Assembly: GCF_016862935.1 (NCBI RefSeq)
Contig: NZ_BONX01000032.1
Span: forward strand, 62,001-126,000
Direction of reading: 5' to 3'
DNA from: Plantactinospora mayteni
Lineage (GTDB): Bacteria; Actinomycetota; Actinomycetes; Mycobacteriales; Micromonosporaceae
Length of the DNA stretch: 64,000 nucleotides
Shown: positions 8,247 to 18,396 of the stretch, piece by piece
Position numbering within the stretch: position 1 is the first letter of the stretch
Layout of the letters: the number at the start of each line of letters is the position of its first letter
Notes under the pieces: model-generated
Database searches by the model: none
Told to the model about the DNA's origin: nothing
The model's input: only the letters and a program-made list of their open reading frames with translations
Position numbers and translations under genes: made by a program

Positions 8247-9752
8247 GTGACCGCCCCGCCTGGATCGGCATCGACGCCCGCGCCCACGGGCGAGCTGCCA
8301 CGTGTCCGATTCGCCGCCAGGTCCAGGCGGAATGCTGAGCTGGCGCTGCTGCTGCTGGCCATGGTCGTGGTGGCGGCGTACGCGGCGACGGCCGAGGCGA
8401 ACCTGCTCGACACGGTGACGTTCGACTTCTGGGTGCCGATCGCGTCGATCACCGCCGTCTTCCTGGCGATCCACGTGGTGGTCCGGTTCCTGGCGCCGTA
8501 CGCCGATCCGGTGCTGGTGCCGGCGGTCGCCCTGGTCAACGGCCTCGGCGTGGCCTTTCTCCGGCGGCTCGACCTCGGCCGGGCCACCCCGGACGAGCGG
8601 GCCGACCTCACCATGTTCTCCGGCACCGGTGGGCGGCAGTTGGCCTGGACGCTGATCTCGGTGGCGCTCGCCGCCGGGCTGCTGGTGCTGATCCGGGACC
8701 ACCGGGCGATCTCCCGGTACGCCTACACCCTGGTACTGGCCGGCATCGTGCTGGTGATCACCCCGGCGCTGCTGCCCGCCAAATACTCGCAGGTCAACCC
8801 GCAGTCGGACGCCAAGCTCTGGATCAGCGTCGGCGGGTTCACGATCCAGCCCGGTGAGTTCGCCAAGCTGGCCCTGCTGGTCTTCTTCGCCTACTACCTG
8901 GTCCGCAAGCGCGAGGTGCTCTCGCTGGCCAGCCGGCGTTTCCTCGGCATCGACTTCCCGCGCGGCCGGGACCTCGGCCCGGTCATCGTGGTCTGGCTGA
9001 TCAGCCTCGCGGTGCTGGTCTTCCAGAAGGACCTCGGCACCTCGCTGCTCTACTTCGGCATGTTCGTGGTCACCCTCTACATCGCCACCGAACGGGTCAG
9101 TTGGCTGATCATCGGTCTGCTGCTCTTCTTCGGCGGTGCCGTGCTCGCCTGGTATCTCGGCAGCACTGTCGGCGGGCCGTTTGCCAGCTTCTACACCCGG
9201 GTCGACATCTGGCTCGACCCGTACGGCGACCCGTACGGCACGGGCTGGCAGACCCTGCAAGGACTGCTCGGCCTGGGTACCGGTGGGCTCTTCGGGACCG
9301 GTCCGGGTGCCGGGCAGCCGACGGAGATTCCCGAGGTGCACACGGACTTCGTCTTCGCCGGGTTGGGTGAGGAGATCGGCCTGTTCGGGCTCTCCGCCCT
9401 GCTGGTGATCTACCTGCTGATCATCGAGCGGGGTCTGCGGGCCGCGCTGGCCGTCCGCGACTCGTTCGGCAAGCTGCTCGCCGGAGGCCTCTCCTTCACG
9501 GTCTGCCTCCAGCTCTTCGTGATCATCGGTGGCGTCAGCGGCCTGATCCCGCTCACCGGCCAGACCACGCCGTTCCTCTCCGCCGGTGGCTCGTCGCTGA
9601 TGGCGAACTGGCTGCTGGTCGCGGCCCTGCTCCGGATCTCCGACGCCGCGCGCCGGCCGGTCGACTCCACGTCGCCGGCCCGGCCCAGCGGGGTACCCGC
9701 CGGACCGCCGGCCCAGTTGCACGGCGCCACAACGGAGGTGATCAGACCGTGA
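8247..9752 (+). CDS. rodA: SEDS peptidoglycan polymerase RodA/FtsW family
   Basis: A 501-residue polytopic membrane protein of the SEDS family that polymerises lipid II. About ten or more hydrophobic helices are visible, with family motifs LWISVGGFTIQPGEFAKL, FQKDLGTSLL, HTDFVFAGLGEEIG and PFLSAGGSSLMANW. It is paired with the class B PBP downstream (4-nt overlap), which supplies the transpeptidase. The position in the operon matches mycobacterial rodA rather than ftsW, which lies in the dcw cluster. GTG start at 8247. Confidence 0.95.
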   Translation: MTAPPGSASTPAPTGELPRVRFAARSRRNAELALLLLAMVVVAAYAATAEANLLDTVTFDFWVPIASITAVFLAIHVVVRFLAPYADPVLVPAVALVNGLGVAFLRRLDLGRATPDERADLTMFSGTGGRQLAWTLISVALAAGLLVLIRDHRAISRYAYTLVLAGIVLVITPALLPAKYSQVNPQSDAKLWISVGGFTIQPGEFAKLALLVFFAYYLVRKREVLSLASRRFLGIDFPRGRDLGPVIVVWLISLAVLVFQKDLGTSLLYFGMFVVTLYIATERVSWLIIGLLLFFGGAVLAWYLGSTVGGPFASFYTRVDIWLDPYGDPYGTGWQTLQGLLGLGTGGLFGTGPGAGQPTEIPEVHTDFVFAGLGEEIGLFGLSALLVIYLLIIERGLRAALAVRDSFGKLLAGGLSFTVCLQLFVIIGGVSGLIPLTGQTTPFLSAGGSSLMANWLLVAALLRISDAARRPVDSTSPARPSGVPAGPPAQLHGATTEVIRP

Positions 9753-11254
9753 ACGCACCGTTGCGCCGGGTGGGCGTCGTCGTGATGGTCCTGTTCGGCC
9801 TGCTCTTCGTCAACCTCAACTACGTACAGGCGTACAAGGCCGACGAATATCGCAACAGCGACTACAACGGCCGGGTCCAGGTTGCCGAGTACGAGCGCAA
9901 GCGCGGGATCATCGAGGCCGGCGGTACGCCCCTGGCGACCAGCAAGGAGACGGGCGGAAAACTCAACTTCCTCCGTACCTATCCCAAGGGCGAGGTGTAC
10001 GCGCACGCGCTCGGGTACAAGCCGGTCAACCTGGCCGACACCGGCATCGAGAAGAGCGAGAACGACTTCCTCGCCGGCACCAGCGACCAGCTCTTCGGCG
10101 ACCGGGTGCGGGACATCTTCACCGGCAACCAGACCGCCGGCGGGAACATCCTGCTCACCCTCTCACCCCGGGCCCAGGAGACCGCGTTCCGCGAGCTGGC
10201 CGACAACCGCAACGGCGTGACCAAGGGCGCGGCGGTGGCGCTCGACCCCACCACCGGGGCGATCCAGGCGCTCGTCTCGATGCCGAGCTTCGACCCGAAC
10301 CCGCTGGTCGACCACGACACCGAGAATGCCCAGGCCGCGTACGACCGGCTGGACGCCGCCAAGGACGGCCCGCTGAAGAACCGGGCACTCTCCGAGACCT
10401 TCCCGCCGGGTTCCACCTTCAAGGTCATCACCTCGGCCGCGGCACTGGAGAACGGATACGACCCGGAGACCCGGATCCCGGCCGGCCCGAGTTACCTGGC
10501 CCCGACCGCCGGACAGGAGATCCGCAACGCGGTGCCGAGCATCTGCCCGCAGGCCCAGGTGACCCTGACCACGGCGTTGACCGACTCCTGCAACACCGGC
10601 TTCGCCCAGCTCGGCGTCAAGCTCGGCGCCGACAAGCTCAAGGACGAGGCCCGCCAGTTCGGCTTCGAGGACGACGATCTGGCCGCGGGCCGGCTCAACG
10701 GGCCGGGCCAGAAGGTGGCGGCCAGCCGTACCGGTGGGATGGTGACGCCGGCCGGCAACGACGATCCGCCGTTGGTGGCCCAGTCCTCCATCGGGCAGAA
10801 CGACGTCCGGATGACCCCGTTGCAGGGCGCGCTGATCGCGGCCACGGTGGCCAACGACGGGCGCCAGATGCGGCCCTACCTGGTGCAGCAGCAGCTCGGC
10901 CCGGACCGCACCACCGACTACTACACCGCGGCCCCCCGGGAGCTGCGCGAGCCGGTCAGCGCCGACGTCGCCCGCCAACTCCAGGACATGATGGTCAGCG
11001 TGGTGCAGAACGGCACCGGTACCAACGCGAGGATCAACGGATACCGCGTCGGCGGCAAGACCGGTACCGCCGAGACCGGCGGGAACAGCACCGACCACGG
11101 CTGGTTCATCGGGTTCGCGATCAACAGCGCCGGTAAGCCGATCTCCGCGGTCTGCGTCTTCCTGGAGGCCGCCGGGCCGGGTGGCAGCGCCGAGGCGGCG
11201 CGGATCAGCCAGCAGATCATGCGGGCGGTCATCGCCGACCGGGGAGGCCGCTGA
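9749..11254 (+). CDS. pbpA: class B penicillin-binding protein PbpA
   Basis: A 501-residue transpeptidase that crosslinks peptidoglycan made by RodA. One N-terminal membrane anchor (VVVMVLFGLLFVNLNYV) precedes the dimerisation domain. The catalytic domain has SxxK at S222 (GSTFK), SxN as SCN (DSCNTGF) and KTG in GGKTGTAETGG. GTG start overlaps the rodA stop (GTGA). The kinase gene pknA starts one base after its stop, so translation is coupled along the operon. Confidence 0.96.
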   Translation: MNAPLRRVGVVVMVLFGLLFVNLNYVQAYKADEYRNSDYNGRVQVAEYERKRGIIEAGGTPLATSKETGGKLNFLRTYPKGEVYAHALGYKPVNLADTGIEKSENDFLAGTSDQLFGDRVRDIFTGNQTAGGNILLTLSPRAQETAFRELADNRNGVTKGAAVALDPTTGAIQALVSMPSFDPNPLVDHDTENAQAAYDRLDAAKDGPLKNRALSETFPPGSTFKVITSAAALENGYDPETRIPAGPSYLAPTAGQEIRNAVPSICPQAQVTLTTALTDSCNTGFAQLGVKLGADKLKDEARQFGFEDDDLAAGRLNGPGQKVAASRTGGMVTPAGNDDPPLVAQSSIGQNDVRMTPLQGALIAATVANDGRQMRPYLVQQQLGPDRTTDYYTAAPRELREPVSADVARQLQDMMVSVVQNGTGTNARINGYRVGGKTGTAETGGNSTDHGWFIGFAINSAGKPISAVCVFLEAAGPGGSAEAARISQQIMRAVIADRGGR

Positions 11255-11255
11255 C

Positions 11256-12626
11256 ATGCTGAAGCCCGGAGTGCTGCTCGGTAACCGGTACCGCCTCGAC
11301 GAGCGGATCGCCGGTGGCGGCATGGGCGACGTGTGGCGGGGCACCGACGAGGTGCTCGGCCGTACGGTGGCGGTCAAGATCCTGCTGCCGGCGCTGCTGG
11401 ACGAGCCGGGCTTCGCCGAGCGGTTCCGGGGTGAGGCCCGGACCATGGCCACGATCAACCACCCCGGGGTGGTGGACGTCTACGACTACGGCAGCGACCA
11501 GCAGATCGCCTTTCTGGTGATGGAATACGTCGAGGGCGACGCGCTGTCCCGGACGCTGGGCCGGGTCGGCCGGCTCACCCCGGCCCGTACCATGGCGTTG
11601 GTCGCGCAGGCCGCCGACGCGTTGCAGGCCGCGCACGACAAGGGCATCGTGCACCGGGACGTGAAGCCGGGGAACCTGCTGGTCCGGCCGAACGGCACCC
11701 TGGTACTCACCGACTTCGGCATCGCCCGCTCGGCCCTGGTCGGCCAGCTCACCGCCGCCGGTTCGGTGCTCGGCACGGCGTCGTACATCTCGCCGGAGCA
11801 GGCGGCCGGCGAGGTCGCCACCGCCACCTCCGACGTGTACGCGCTCGGCGTGGTGGCATACCAGTGCCTTGCCGGCCGGCGGCCGTTCGAGGGCAACAGC
11901 GCGATCGAGATCGCCATGAAGCACGTCCGGGACGCTCCCCGGCAGCTTCCCGGCGACATCCCGCCGGCGATCCGGGCGATCGTCGAGCGCTCGATGGCGA
12001 AGGACCCCAAGGCCCGCTGGCAGAGCGCCTCCGAGCTGGCCGCGGTGTCCCGGCAGGCCGCCGCCACGATCGGGATGGCGAACCAGCCCGGCCGACCGGT
12101 CGCGTCGCTGCCGGTGCCGCCGCAGCGCCCCGCCCCGCTGCCGCCCGCGATGCCGCACGGGCCGACCTCGGTCCCGCCCGCGCCCCGGGTGCCGCCCGGC
12201 GCCGCCCGGGTGGGACCCCCCGCGCCACACTCGCCGGCCGTCCCGCCGATGGCCCGCCCGCCGGCCGGTACGGCGCCGGTCGGCCCCGCCGGCTACAACC
12301 GGGGTGCGGCCGCGGTGCCGCAGCCGGTCCGGCCCCGGCCGGAGGCCGCATACTCGTATCCGGGGCGTCCGGCCGCACCGCAGCCGTCGCCCGGGAACCG
12401 CTCGTTGCTGATCGCGCTTTTTGTCGTGCTGGGCCTGTTGGTACTGATCTGCTCGGGCGTGATTGCCTTCAGGTGGAGACAAGACCAGAACCAGAACAAC
12501 AGCAGCATGCCAGCGCCCCAGACGGCGATATCGGAACTCCGGTCGGAAGCCGGACGCGACGCATCGCCCGGTGCGCCGTACCGTCTGGTGCAGCGGACCG
12601 TGTACCCCGACGGGGTGACCAGATGA
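11256..12626 (+). CDS. pknA: Ser/Thr protein kinase PknA
   Basis: A 456-residue receptor-like kinase controlling cell shape and division. The kinase domain (about 12-270) shows the glycine loop IAGGGMGDVWRG, catalytic lysine in VAVKIL, HRDVKPGNLL, DFGIARS and SPEQ. A long Pro-rich linker (about 290-400) precedes a single membrane helix (LLIALFVVLGLLVLICSGVIAF); the extracellular tail is short with no PASTA domain, typical of PknA. ATG at 11256 was preferred to an upstream in-frame start inside pbpA because it gives the canonical N-terminus directly after the pbpA stop. Confidence 0.94.
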   Translation: MLKPGVLLGNRYRLDERIAGGGMGDVWRGTDEVLGRTVAVKILLPALLDEPGFAERFRGEARTMATINHPGVVDVYDYGSDQQIAFLVMEYVEGDALSRTLGRVGRLTPARTMALVAQAADALQAAHDKGIVHRDVKPGNLLVRPNGTLVLTDFGIARSALVGQLTAAGSVLGTASYISPEQAAGEVATATSDVYALGVVAYQCLAGRRPFEGNSAIEIAMKHVRDAPRQLPGDIPPAIRAIVERSMAKDPKARWQSASELAAVSRQAAATIGMANQPGRPVASLPVPPQRPAPLPPAMPHGPTSVPPAPRVPPGAARVGPPAPHSPAVPPMARPPAGTAPVGPAGYNRGAAAVPQPVRPRPEAAYSYPGRPAAPQPSPGNRSLLIALFVVLGLLVLICSGVIAFRWRQDQNQNNSSMPAPQTAISELRSEAGRDASPGAPYRLVQRTVYPDGVTR

Positions 12627-12645
12627 GCGAAGGACGACAGACGAG

Positions 12646-14445
12646 ATGACGGCGCAGGCCCGCCTGCTGGGTGGCAGGTACCAGGTCGGCGAGCTGCTCG
12701 GATACGGCGGCATGGCCGAGGTGCACCGTGGGCGTGACCTCCGGCTCGGTCGCGATGTCGCGATCAAGATGCTTCGTACCGATCTGGCCCGTGACGACAC
12801 CTTCCAGATGCGTTTCCGGCGGGAGGCGCAGAACGCCGCCTCGCTGAACCACCCGGCGATCGTCGCCGTCTACGACACCGGCGAGGAGATCGCGCCGACC
12901 GGCGAGACGCTGCCGTTCATCGTCATGGAGTTCGTCAACGGCCGGACCCTCAAGGAGGTGCTCGCCGCCGAGGGGCGGTTGATGCCCCGACGGGCCCTGG
13001 AGATCACCGCCGACGTCTGCGCCGCGCTGGAGTTCAGCCACCGGCACGGCATCATCCACCGGGACATCAAGCCCGGCAACGTGATGATGACCCAGACCGG
13101 CCAGGTCAAGGTGATGGACTTCGGCATCGCCCGGGCGCTGGCCAGCGGTGCCACCACGATGACGCAGACCAGCGCAGTGATCGGTACCGCACAATACCTC
13201 TCCCCCGAGCAGGCCCGGGGCGAGGCGGTGGACGCCCGATCCGACGTCTACGCCGCCGGTTGTGTGCTGTTCGAGCTGCTCTGCGGCCATCCGCCGTTCG
13301 TGGGCGACAGCCCGGTCAGCGTCGCCTACCAGCACGTACGCGAAGCTCCGCCATCGCCGAGCGACCTCAACCCGGACGTCACCCCGCCGATCGACGCGAT
13401 CGTGCTCAAGGCGCTGTCGAAGAACCCGCTCAACCGCTACCAGAGCGCTGCGGAGATGCGGGCCGACCTGCTCCGCGCGGCGGCCGGCCGGCCGGTGATG
13501 GCCACCCCGGTGCTGCGCGAGGACGAGACGATGGCGATGTCGCACACCGCCACGACTCGCGCGATCCCCACCGCCGGGGGCCGGCCGATGCCGCCGGCCC
13601 GGGTCGGCGACGCCCGGCGCCGCAAGGCGTCCGCCTGGGTGATCGCCACGCTGAGCGGTCTCGGGGTGCTCGCGGTGATCGCCCTGGTCGCCGCCCTGTT
13701 GCTCAACGGCGACGACGGTGGCGGCCCGACCACCACCGTCGAGGTGCCGAACGTGGTCGGCAGCACCCGGGAGGCCGCCGAGAACACGCTGCGGCAGGCC
13801 GAGCTGACCCCCAAGCTCGGCGCCGCGGACAACAGCGAGGACTGCGAGGTGGGGCAGGTCACCACGCAGAGCGAGCCGGCGAAGTCCAAGGTCGATCCGC
13901 GTACCGAGGTCGAGATCCGGGTCTGCGAGGGCCCGGCGACGGTGCAGATCCCGGCGAACCTGGTGGGCGGACGGTTCGAGGCGGTCGAAGGCCAGCTCAA
14001 GAGCCTCGAACTGAAGGTGCAGCGCAAGGACGTCAACAGCGACGAGCCGAAGGGCATCGTCACCAGGGTCGACCCTGGCGAGGGTAAGAAGGTCGCCCCG
14101 GAGAGCACCGTGGTCGTCGAGGTCTCCCGGGGCAACGTCGTCGAGGTGCCTCGGGTCACCGGGCTCCAGGAGGACGAGGCCCGGGATCTGCTGAGGGATG
14201 CCGGCTTCGATGTACGGGTCGTCGACGGCGAGCCGGTGCCGCGGGCCGAGGCCGGTGAGGTGACCGGGCAGAACCCGAGGGGCGGGGAGAAGAAGTCGAC
14301 CGGCACGCTCGTGACGATCACGGTCAGCGTGCCGGAACAGGAGGAACCGACCCCGACCAGCCCCACGCCCACGCCCAGCACCGGGGGCGGCGGCGGGAGC
14401 GGGTTGTTCCCACCGTTGAGCCCGCCGGTCACCCGGCCGGAATGA
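12646..14445 (+). CDS. pknB: PASTA-domain Ser/Thr protein kinase PknB
   Basis: A 599-residue membrane kinase that senses lipid II or muropeptides through extracellular PASTA repeats. The kinase domain (about 12-275) has LGYGGMAEVHRG, VAIKML, HRDIKPGNVM and DFGIARALASG followed by an activation loop with several Thr (TTMTQTSAVIGT). One membrane helix lies near 330-352. About three PASTA domains follow (from VEVPNVVGSTREAA, VQIPANLVGG and VEVPRVTGLQEDEA), one fewer than the four common in mycobacteria. The tail is Thr/Pro/Gly-rich. Last gene of the + operon. Confidence 0.96.
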   Translation: MTAQARLLGGRYQVGELLGYGGMAEVHRGRDLRLGRDVAIKMLRTDLARDDTFQMRFRREAQNAASLNHPAIVAVYDTGEEIAPTGETLPFIVMEFVNGRTLKEVLAAEGRLMPRRALEITADVCAALEFSHRHGIIHRDIKPGNVMMTQTGQVKVMDFGIARALASGATTMTQTSAVIGTAQYLSPEQARGEAVDARSDVYAAGCVLFELLCGHPPFVGDSPVSVAYQHVREAPPSPSDLNPDVTPPIDAIVLKALSKNPLNRYQSAAEMRADLLRAAAGRPVMATPVLREDETMAMSHTATTRAIPTAGGRPMPPARVGDARRRKASAWVIATLSGLGVLAVIALVAALLLNGDDGGGPTTTVEVPNVVGSTREAAENTLRQAELTPKLGAADNSEDCEVGQVTTQSEPAKSKVDPRTEVEIRVCEGPATVQIPANLVGGRFEAVEGQLKSLELKVQRKDVNSDEPKGIVTRVDPGEGKKVAPESTVVVEVSRGNVVEVPRVTGLQEDEARDLLRDAGFDVRVVDGEPVPRAEAGEVTGQNPRGGEKKSTGTLVTITVSVPEQEEPTPTSPTPTPSTGGGGGSGLFPPLSPPVTRPE

Positions 14446-14516
14446 CGCTGATCGCACCAGTGCGGAGAGGCTGACCGCTCTCCGCACGCCGACCACCCCG
14501 GCCTACCGGGCCAGGG

Positions 14517-15167
14517 TCAGACCGTGACGAAGGCGGCCCGGCGCCGGGCGTCGACCTCGGCGGCCAGCGCGGGCGCCCGGTCCAGTGCGGCGGGCAGGCC
14601 ACAGCCGGCGAGCCAGTTGGCGAGCATTAGGTGACCACCCTCGGTCAGTACCGACTCGGGGTGGAACTGCATGCCCTCGATCGGCAGGTCGCGGTGCCGC
14701 ATCGCCATCACCACGCCCGACTCGGTCCAGCCGGTGACCTCGATCTCCGCCGGCAGGGTCTCCGGGGGTACGGCGAGCGAGTGGTAGCGGGTCGCGGTGA
14801 ACGGGTCCGGCAGCCCGGCCAGTACGCCCACGTTCCGGTGTCGGACCTCGGACGTCTTGCCGTGCAGCAGTTCGGGTGCCCGCTCGACGGTCGCTCCGAA
14901 GGCGGCCCCGATCGCCTGGTGGCCGAGGCAGACGCCGAGGATCGGCAGCCTGCCGGCGTACTCCCGGATCACGTCGAGGCAGACGCCGGCCCGGTCCGGG
15001 GTACCTGGGCCGGGGGAGAGCAGCACTCCGGCCACGTCGAGCCGACCCACCTCGGCGAGGTCGATCTCGTCGTTGCGGCGTACCTCGCAGTCGGCGCCGA
15101 GCTGGCCGAGGTACTGCACGAGGTTGAAGACGAACGAGTCATAGTTGTCGATCACGAGGACGCGCAT
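14517..15167 (-). CDS. glutamine amidotransferase, anthranilate/aminodeoxychorismate synthase component II
   Basis: A 216-residue class I amidotransferase that supplies ammonia to a chorismate-using synthase (TrpE or PabB). The nucleophile is the Cys in GVCLGHQAIG (about residue 79), and the catalytic His/Glu pair is in MQFHPESVL. N-terminus VLVIDNYDSFVFNLVQYL is typical of TrpG/PabA. In mycobacteria trpG is convergent with pknB in the same way. No component I gene is nearby, so trpG and pabA cannot be separated here. Confidence 0.93.
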   Translation of the reverse strand: MRVLVIDNYDSFVFNLVQYLGQLGADCEVRRNDEIDLAEVGRLDVAGVLLSPGPGTPDRAGVCLDVIREYAGRLPILGVCLGHQAIGAAFGATVERAPELLHGKTSEVRHRNVGVLAGLPDPFTATRYHSLAVPPETLPAEIEVTGWTESGVVMAMRHRDLPIEGMQFHPESVLTEGGHLMLANWLAGCGLPAALDRAPALAAEVDARRRAAFVTV

Positions 15168-15172
15168 CGGGC

Positions 15173-15475
15173 CTACCTGGTCGGGCTCGGGGGCGGAGTG
15201 TTGTTCCGGTCGGTGTCGTACGGCAACTCGTGCTCGTCGCCGGACGGCTCACCGTCGACGCCCGGATCCTCGCCGTCCACTCCCGGGTCACCGGCCGGGT
15301 CCCCGGGTACCCCGTTCTCCTGGGTCACCTGGACGTCGTCGAACGGCAGCAGCGGCTCGGCCCACGGGAAGATGACATACCAGAACAGGGCGAGCAGGCT
15401 CGCGGTGATCAGCAGCGAGCCGATCAACTTGCCCGGAATCCCGAACGGCAGCTTGCGCCAGATCCACCCGTACAT
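15173..15475 (-). CDS. small single-pass membrane protein, unknown function
   Basis: A 100-residue protein with a hydrophobic helix at about 16-37 (KLIGSLLITASLLALFWYVIF) and an acidic Pro/Asp/Gly-rich tail containing a near-duplicated GDPGVDGEDPGVDGE. It lies six bases from the sortase stop and six from the amidotransferase start on the same strand, so it is probably cotranscribed. Small proteins of this kind are regularly seen in this actinobacterial neighbourhood; I do not know a function. Confidence 0.75.
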   Translation of the reverse strand: MYGWIWRKLPFGIPGKLIGSLLITASLLALFWYVIFPWAEPLLPFDDVQVTQENGVPGDPAGDPGVDGEDPGVDGEPSGDEHELPYDTDRNNTPPPSPTR

Positions 15476-15481
15476 GGCCGG

Positions 15482-17590
15482 TCAGCCGTCCAACTCGGGT
15501 GGGCGGGGCGAGCCGGCCGCCTTCGGCTCGGTACGGATCAGCTCGGCGTGCACGATCAACCGCTGGTAGTTGTCGAACTTCGGGTTGCAGGTGGTGAGGG
15601 TCAGCATCGCCTCGGTCGGCTTCTTGCCGGGCTTGCCGGGGACCGGGGCGACCACCTCGACCTGGGACGGCCGGACGATCCGGGTCTGCGACACGTGGTA
15701 GACGAACCAGGCGTCCTTGGACTCCACCACGATCGCGTCGCCGTTGTCGAGTTCGTCCAGCCGCCAGAAGGTGGCCCGGTTCCGGTGGCCGGCGACCGAG
15801 AAGTTGCCGACCTGGCCGGGTAGCGCGCTGGTCGGGTAGTGGCCGGGGGCGTACCGGATGTCCTTCTGGCTGACGCCTTCCACCACGGTCCAGTGCTTGT
15901 CCAGCTTCGGGATGTAGAGCCCGGCGATCGGCTTGCCCGGTACCGGCTTGGCCGGCTTCGGGGTGGCGGTGGGGGTGGGGCCGACCGTCGGGTCGGGCTC
16001 GTCCCACTGCTGGGCCAACTGCTGGCTCAGGTCGTCCTGGTGCGCGTTGACGATGGTCGACTTGCCCCACACCTCGTACGCCGCGAAGAGCAGCACGACC
16101 AGGCCGAAGGTGATCAGCACCTCGCCGGTGGCCCGGATGCCGGTCCGGATCCGGGAGCCGACCGACGGCCGGGTCAGCTCGGAGTAGACGCTCCTGTAGC
16201 CCTCGCCGGTCTGCTCCGGCCGGAGCTGGACGACCCGGTCACCGCGCCGGGGACGCTGCTCGGGGTCCGTTCCGTCGTCCGAGCCGTCCGCGTCGTCGCC
16301 GCCGGCCGGTCGGGGCGGGATCGCGCCGATCAGCGCGGTGGACTCGATGTCGTCCCGGCGAGGCTTGGCTGCCGGCCGGACGTGCGGCAGGGCGGTAGTG
16401 GCGCCGTCGGCTCCGGTCAGCCCGGTGGACTCGACGTCCTCCCGGCGGGACGTGGCTGCGGGCCGGACGTGCGGCAGCGCGGTGGTGGCGCCACCGGCTC
16501 CGGAACCGCGCTGCGCCGTCTGCGGGATCGGCGCGGTGGTCTCCGGGTCCGGCGGCGTGACGGCCGGGATGAGCGCGGTCGGACTGTCGGCGCGACCGTT
16601 GCCGTTGACCTGGCCGGTCCCGCTGGTCCCGGAGGCGTGGCCGGTTCCGCTGGTCCCGGAGGTGTGCCCGGTCCCGGGGGCGTGACCGGTGCCGTTCGTG
16701 CCGGAGGCGTAGCCGGTCGCGGGGGCGTGACCGGTACCGCTGGTTTCGGGGGTGTGGCCGTTCGCGGTGAACTGGGTGGGCGTGCCGGCGAGCCGGTCGG
16801 GCGTACCGCCGGGGGTTGGTGGGGCGACGCCACCGGAAGCCGCAGGCGGTGCCCAGGGGTCCGGGGTGGCCGGCGGGGAGGTCCGTCGGCCCGGGTCACC
16901 ACCCGGGGGTGGCCCCCAGCGGCCGGGGTCGGCGGCCGAGGTCGGTGCCCAGGCGCCCGGGTCGACGCCCGAGGCCGGCTCCCAGGCGCCCGGTCGGACC
17001 GGCGGTGCCGGCTCCCAACGGTCGGGGACGGTGTTCGGTCCCGGCGGCCAGCGCTCGGTGTCTCCGGCCGCGTCCCGCCGACCGGCTGGCGGGGCTGACT
17101 CCCGACGGTCCGCCGGAGGGTGGGCGATCCGGAACTCGGGCTCGACCGGCGAGTATGGCTGCGGGCGGTGGCTGTCGGACGGTCCCCGGCGCTCGCCGGG
17201 GTGGCCGTGCTCCCCCGGACGCGGCTCGGGCGGCGCGGACGGGCCACGCCCGGCCGGATCGGCGCTCGGATAGCGGCCGGGATCGCCGCCGGGCGGGCCG
17301 ATGGTGCCGCGCGGGGGCAGGTCCACGCCGTCGTGGGCGGCCGGCGGGGGCGGCTCGGGCGCGCGCGGTGCCCGGCCCGGTGGCGGCGCCACGACGTGGT
17401 CGACGGTGATCCGCGGGCGAGGGCCGCCCGGCTCCGCCGACTCGGGGCGGGACGGACGCGCTGCCCGGTCGGCCGTCGGCGGCTCGTCGGCCTCCGGCAG
17501 CCGGGGGATGTACATGGTCGCGTCGTCGCCGTCCGGCGCGCGGTGCCGACCGTTGCGGGCGGAGTTCGGGTCGCCGGCCACCGGGCTCAC
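15482..17590 (-). CDS. class E sortase with very long disordered N-terminus
   Basis: About 702 residues. The C-terminal sortase domain (about 515-690) has the catalytic His in FSVAGHRN, Cys in LTLTTCNP and Arg in YQRLIV, preceded by one membrane helix ([18 protein letters not shown]). Class E enzymes anchor LAxTG-type proteins or pilins to the wall. The first ~470 residues are Pro/Gly/Thr-rich with internal repeats, far longer than the usual ~100-residue cytoplasmic stretch. I chose GTG 17590 because it overlaps the DUF881 stop as GTGA; the open frame continues upstream only inside the DUF881 gene. No sortase substrate is visible nearby. Confidence 0.87.
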   Translation of the reverse strand: MSPVAGDPNSARNGRHRAPDGDDATMYIPRLPEADEPPTADRAARPSRPESAEPGGPRPRITVDHVVAPPPGRAPRAPEPPPPAAHDGVDLPPRGTIGPPGGDPGRYPSADPAGRGPSAPPEPRPGEHGHPGERRGPSDSHRPQPYSPVEPEFRIAHPPADRRESAPPAGRRDAAGDTERWPPGPNTVPDRWEPAPPVRPGAWEPASGVDPGAWAPTSAADPGRWGPPPGGDPGRRTSPPATPDPWAPPAASGGVAPPTPGGTPDRLAGTPTQFTANGHTPETSGTGHAPATGYASGTNGTGHAPGTGHTSGTSGTGHASGTSGTGQVNGNGRADSPTALIPAVTPPDPETTAPIPQTAQRGSGAGGATTALPHVRPAATSRREDVESTGLTGADGATTALPHVRPAAKPRRDDIESTALIGAIPPRPAGGDDADGSDDGTDPEQRPRRGDRVVQLRPEQTGEGYRSVYSELTRPSVGSRIRTGIRATGEVLITFGLVVLLFAAYEVWGKSTIVNAHQDDLSQQLAQQWDEPDPTVGPTPTATPKPAKPVPGKPIAGLYIPKLDKHWTVVEGVSQKDIRYAPGHYPTSALPGQVGNFSVAGHRNRATFWRLDELDNGDAIVVESKDAWFVYHVSQTRIVRPSQVEVVAPVPGKPGKKPTEAMLTLTTCNPKFDNYQRLIVHAELIRTEPKAAGSPRPPELDG
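16331..16504 (-). repeat. two tandem 87-bp units in the sortase N-terminal region
   Basis: Units 16331-16417 and 16418-16504 encode two 29-residue copies sharing [13 protein letters not shown] and RR(E/D)D(V/I)EST. Next to them (about 16600-16765) a second low-complexity array encodes repeated (A/S)GTGHA-type hexads. Both keep the reading frame. Confidence 0.8.
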
Positions 17591-18396
17591 CCGGGAACCT
17601 CGGCCGACCGGAGTCCGCCGGGACCGTCGTACGCGGGAACCGTCACGTTGGGCTCCACTGCCTCGTGGTATCCAAGGTGGTAGTGGGTGACCGCGTCCCT
17701 GAACAACCGGACCCCCTCGGACGCGGCGAGTGCTCGCTGTAGTGCGGCGGGATCGCCGATGGCGGTGATCTTGAACGGTGGCGAGTACACCTGCCCGTGC
17801 AGGAGCAGGGTGTTCCCCACGCAGCGTACCGCGCTGGTGGAGAGGACACGGACACCCATGATTGTCATGGCCTCGGCACCTCCGGCCCAGAGCGCGTTGA
17901 CCACCGCCTGCACGTCGCCCTGGTGCACCACGAGATCGTCGTTGCTGGCGTCGGCCGGCAGCTTGCCGTCGCCCGGCTGCGGCGCGTCGTCGAGTTCGAC
18001 GGAGAGCCCCGGGCCGGTCAGCGCGGTGAACCCGGCCGCCTCCCGGCTGCCCGTGGCCCGGTCGCGCTGGGCCGCCACCCGGCCGTCGGAGCCGCCGAGC
18101 GCCTCGGTCTGGTTCTCCACCTCGTCGCGGAGCGCGGCGGCCCGCTCCTGTCCCGAGGCCACCTGGTCGCGGCGGTCCTCGATGAGCTGGGCGAGTTCCG
18201 GGCGACGGTCCTCGCGCAGCGAGGTGCCGTCGGCGGTGGTGGCCGTGGTGGTGAAGAGCAGCCCGGCGGCGAGCGCGATCAGGGGTACGCCCACCGACCA
18301 CCCGGGCCGGCGCTCGGCCGAACGCCGGGGCAGCAGCCCCACGGCCGCGCGGCGGAGCACCTTCCGCCAGGACGCGACGCCGGAGGTGTACTCCAT
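17587..18396 (-). CDS. DUF881 family membrane protein
   Basis: A 269-residue protein with one membrane helix near residues 34-50 ([18 protein letters not shown]), then a predicted coiled coil ([18 protein letters not shown]) and the DUF881 fold with [31 protein letters not shown] and [11 protein letters not shown]. In Mycobacterium the orthologue (Rv0012) sits between crgA and trpG, as here. Function is unknown; cell-division association is inferred from position. Its TGA overlaps the sortase GTG, so the two are coupled. Confidence 0.88.
   Translation of the reverse strand: MEYTSGVASWRKVLRRAAVGLLPRRSAERRPGWSVGVPLIALAAGLLFTTTATTADGTSLREDRRPELAQLIEDRRDQVASGQERAAALRDEVENQTEALGGSDGRVAAQRDRATGSREAAGFTALTGPGLSVELDDAPQPGDGKLPADASNDDLVVHQGDVQAVVNALWAGGAEAMTIMGVRVLSTSAVRCVGNTLLLHGQVYSPPFKITAIGDPAALQRALAASEGVRLFRDAVTHYHLGYHEAVEPNVTVPAYDGPGGLRSAEVPG

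Noticed and set aside
16600-16765. CRISPR-like array
   Set aside because: The repeats are in-frame coding hexads in the sortase gene with no spacers; no CRISPR or cas genes were seen anywhere in the window.
17591-18301. Upstream extension of the sortase frame to 939 residues
   Set aside because: This part lies opposite frame inside the DUF881 gene; its composition ([14 protein letters not shown]) is that of a shadow frame, and the GTG at 17590 forms a GTGA overlap with the DUF881 stop.
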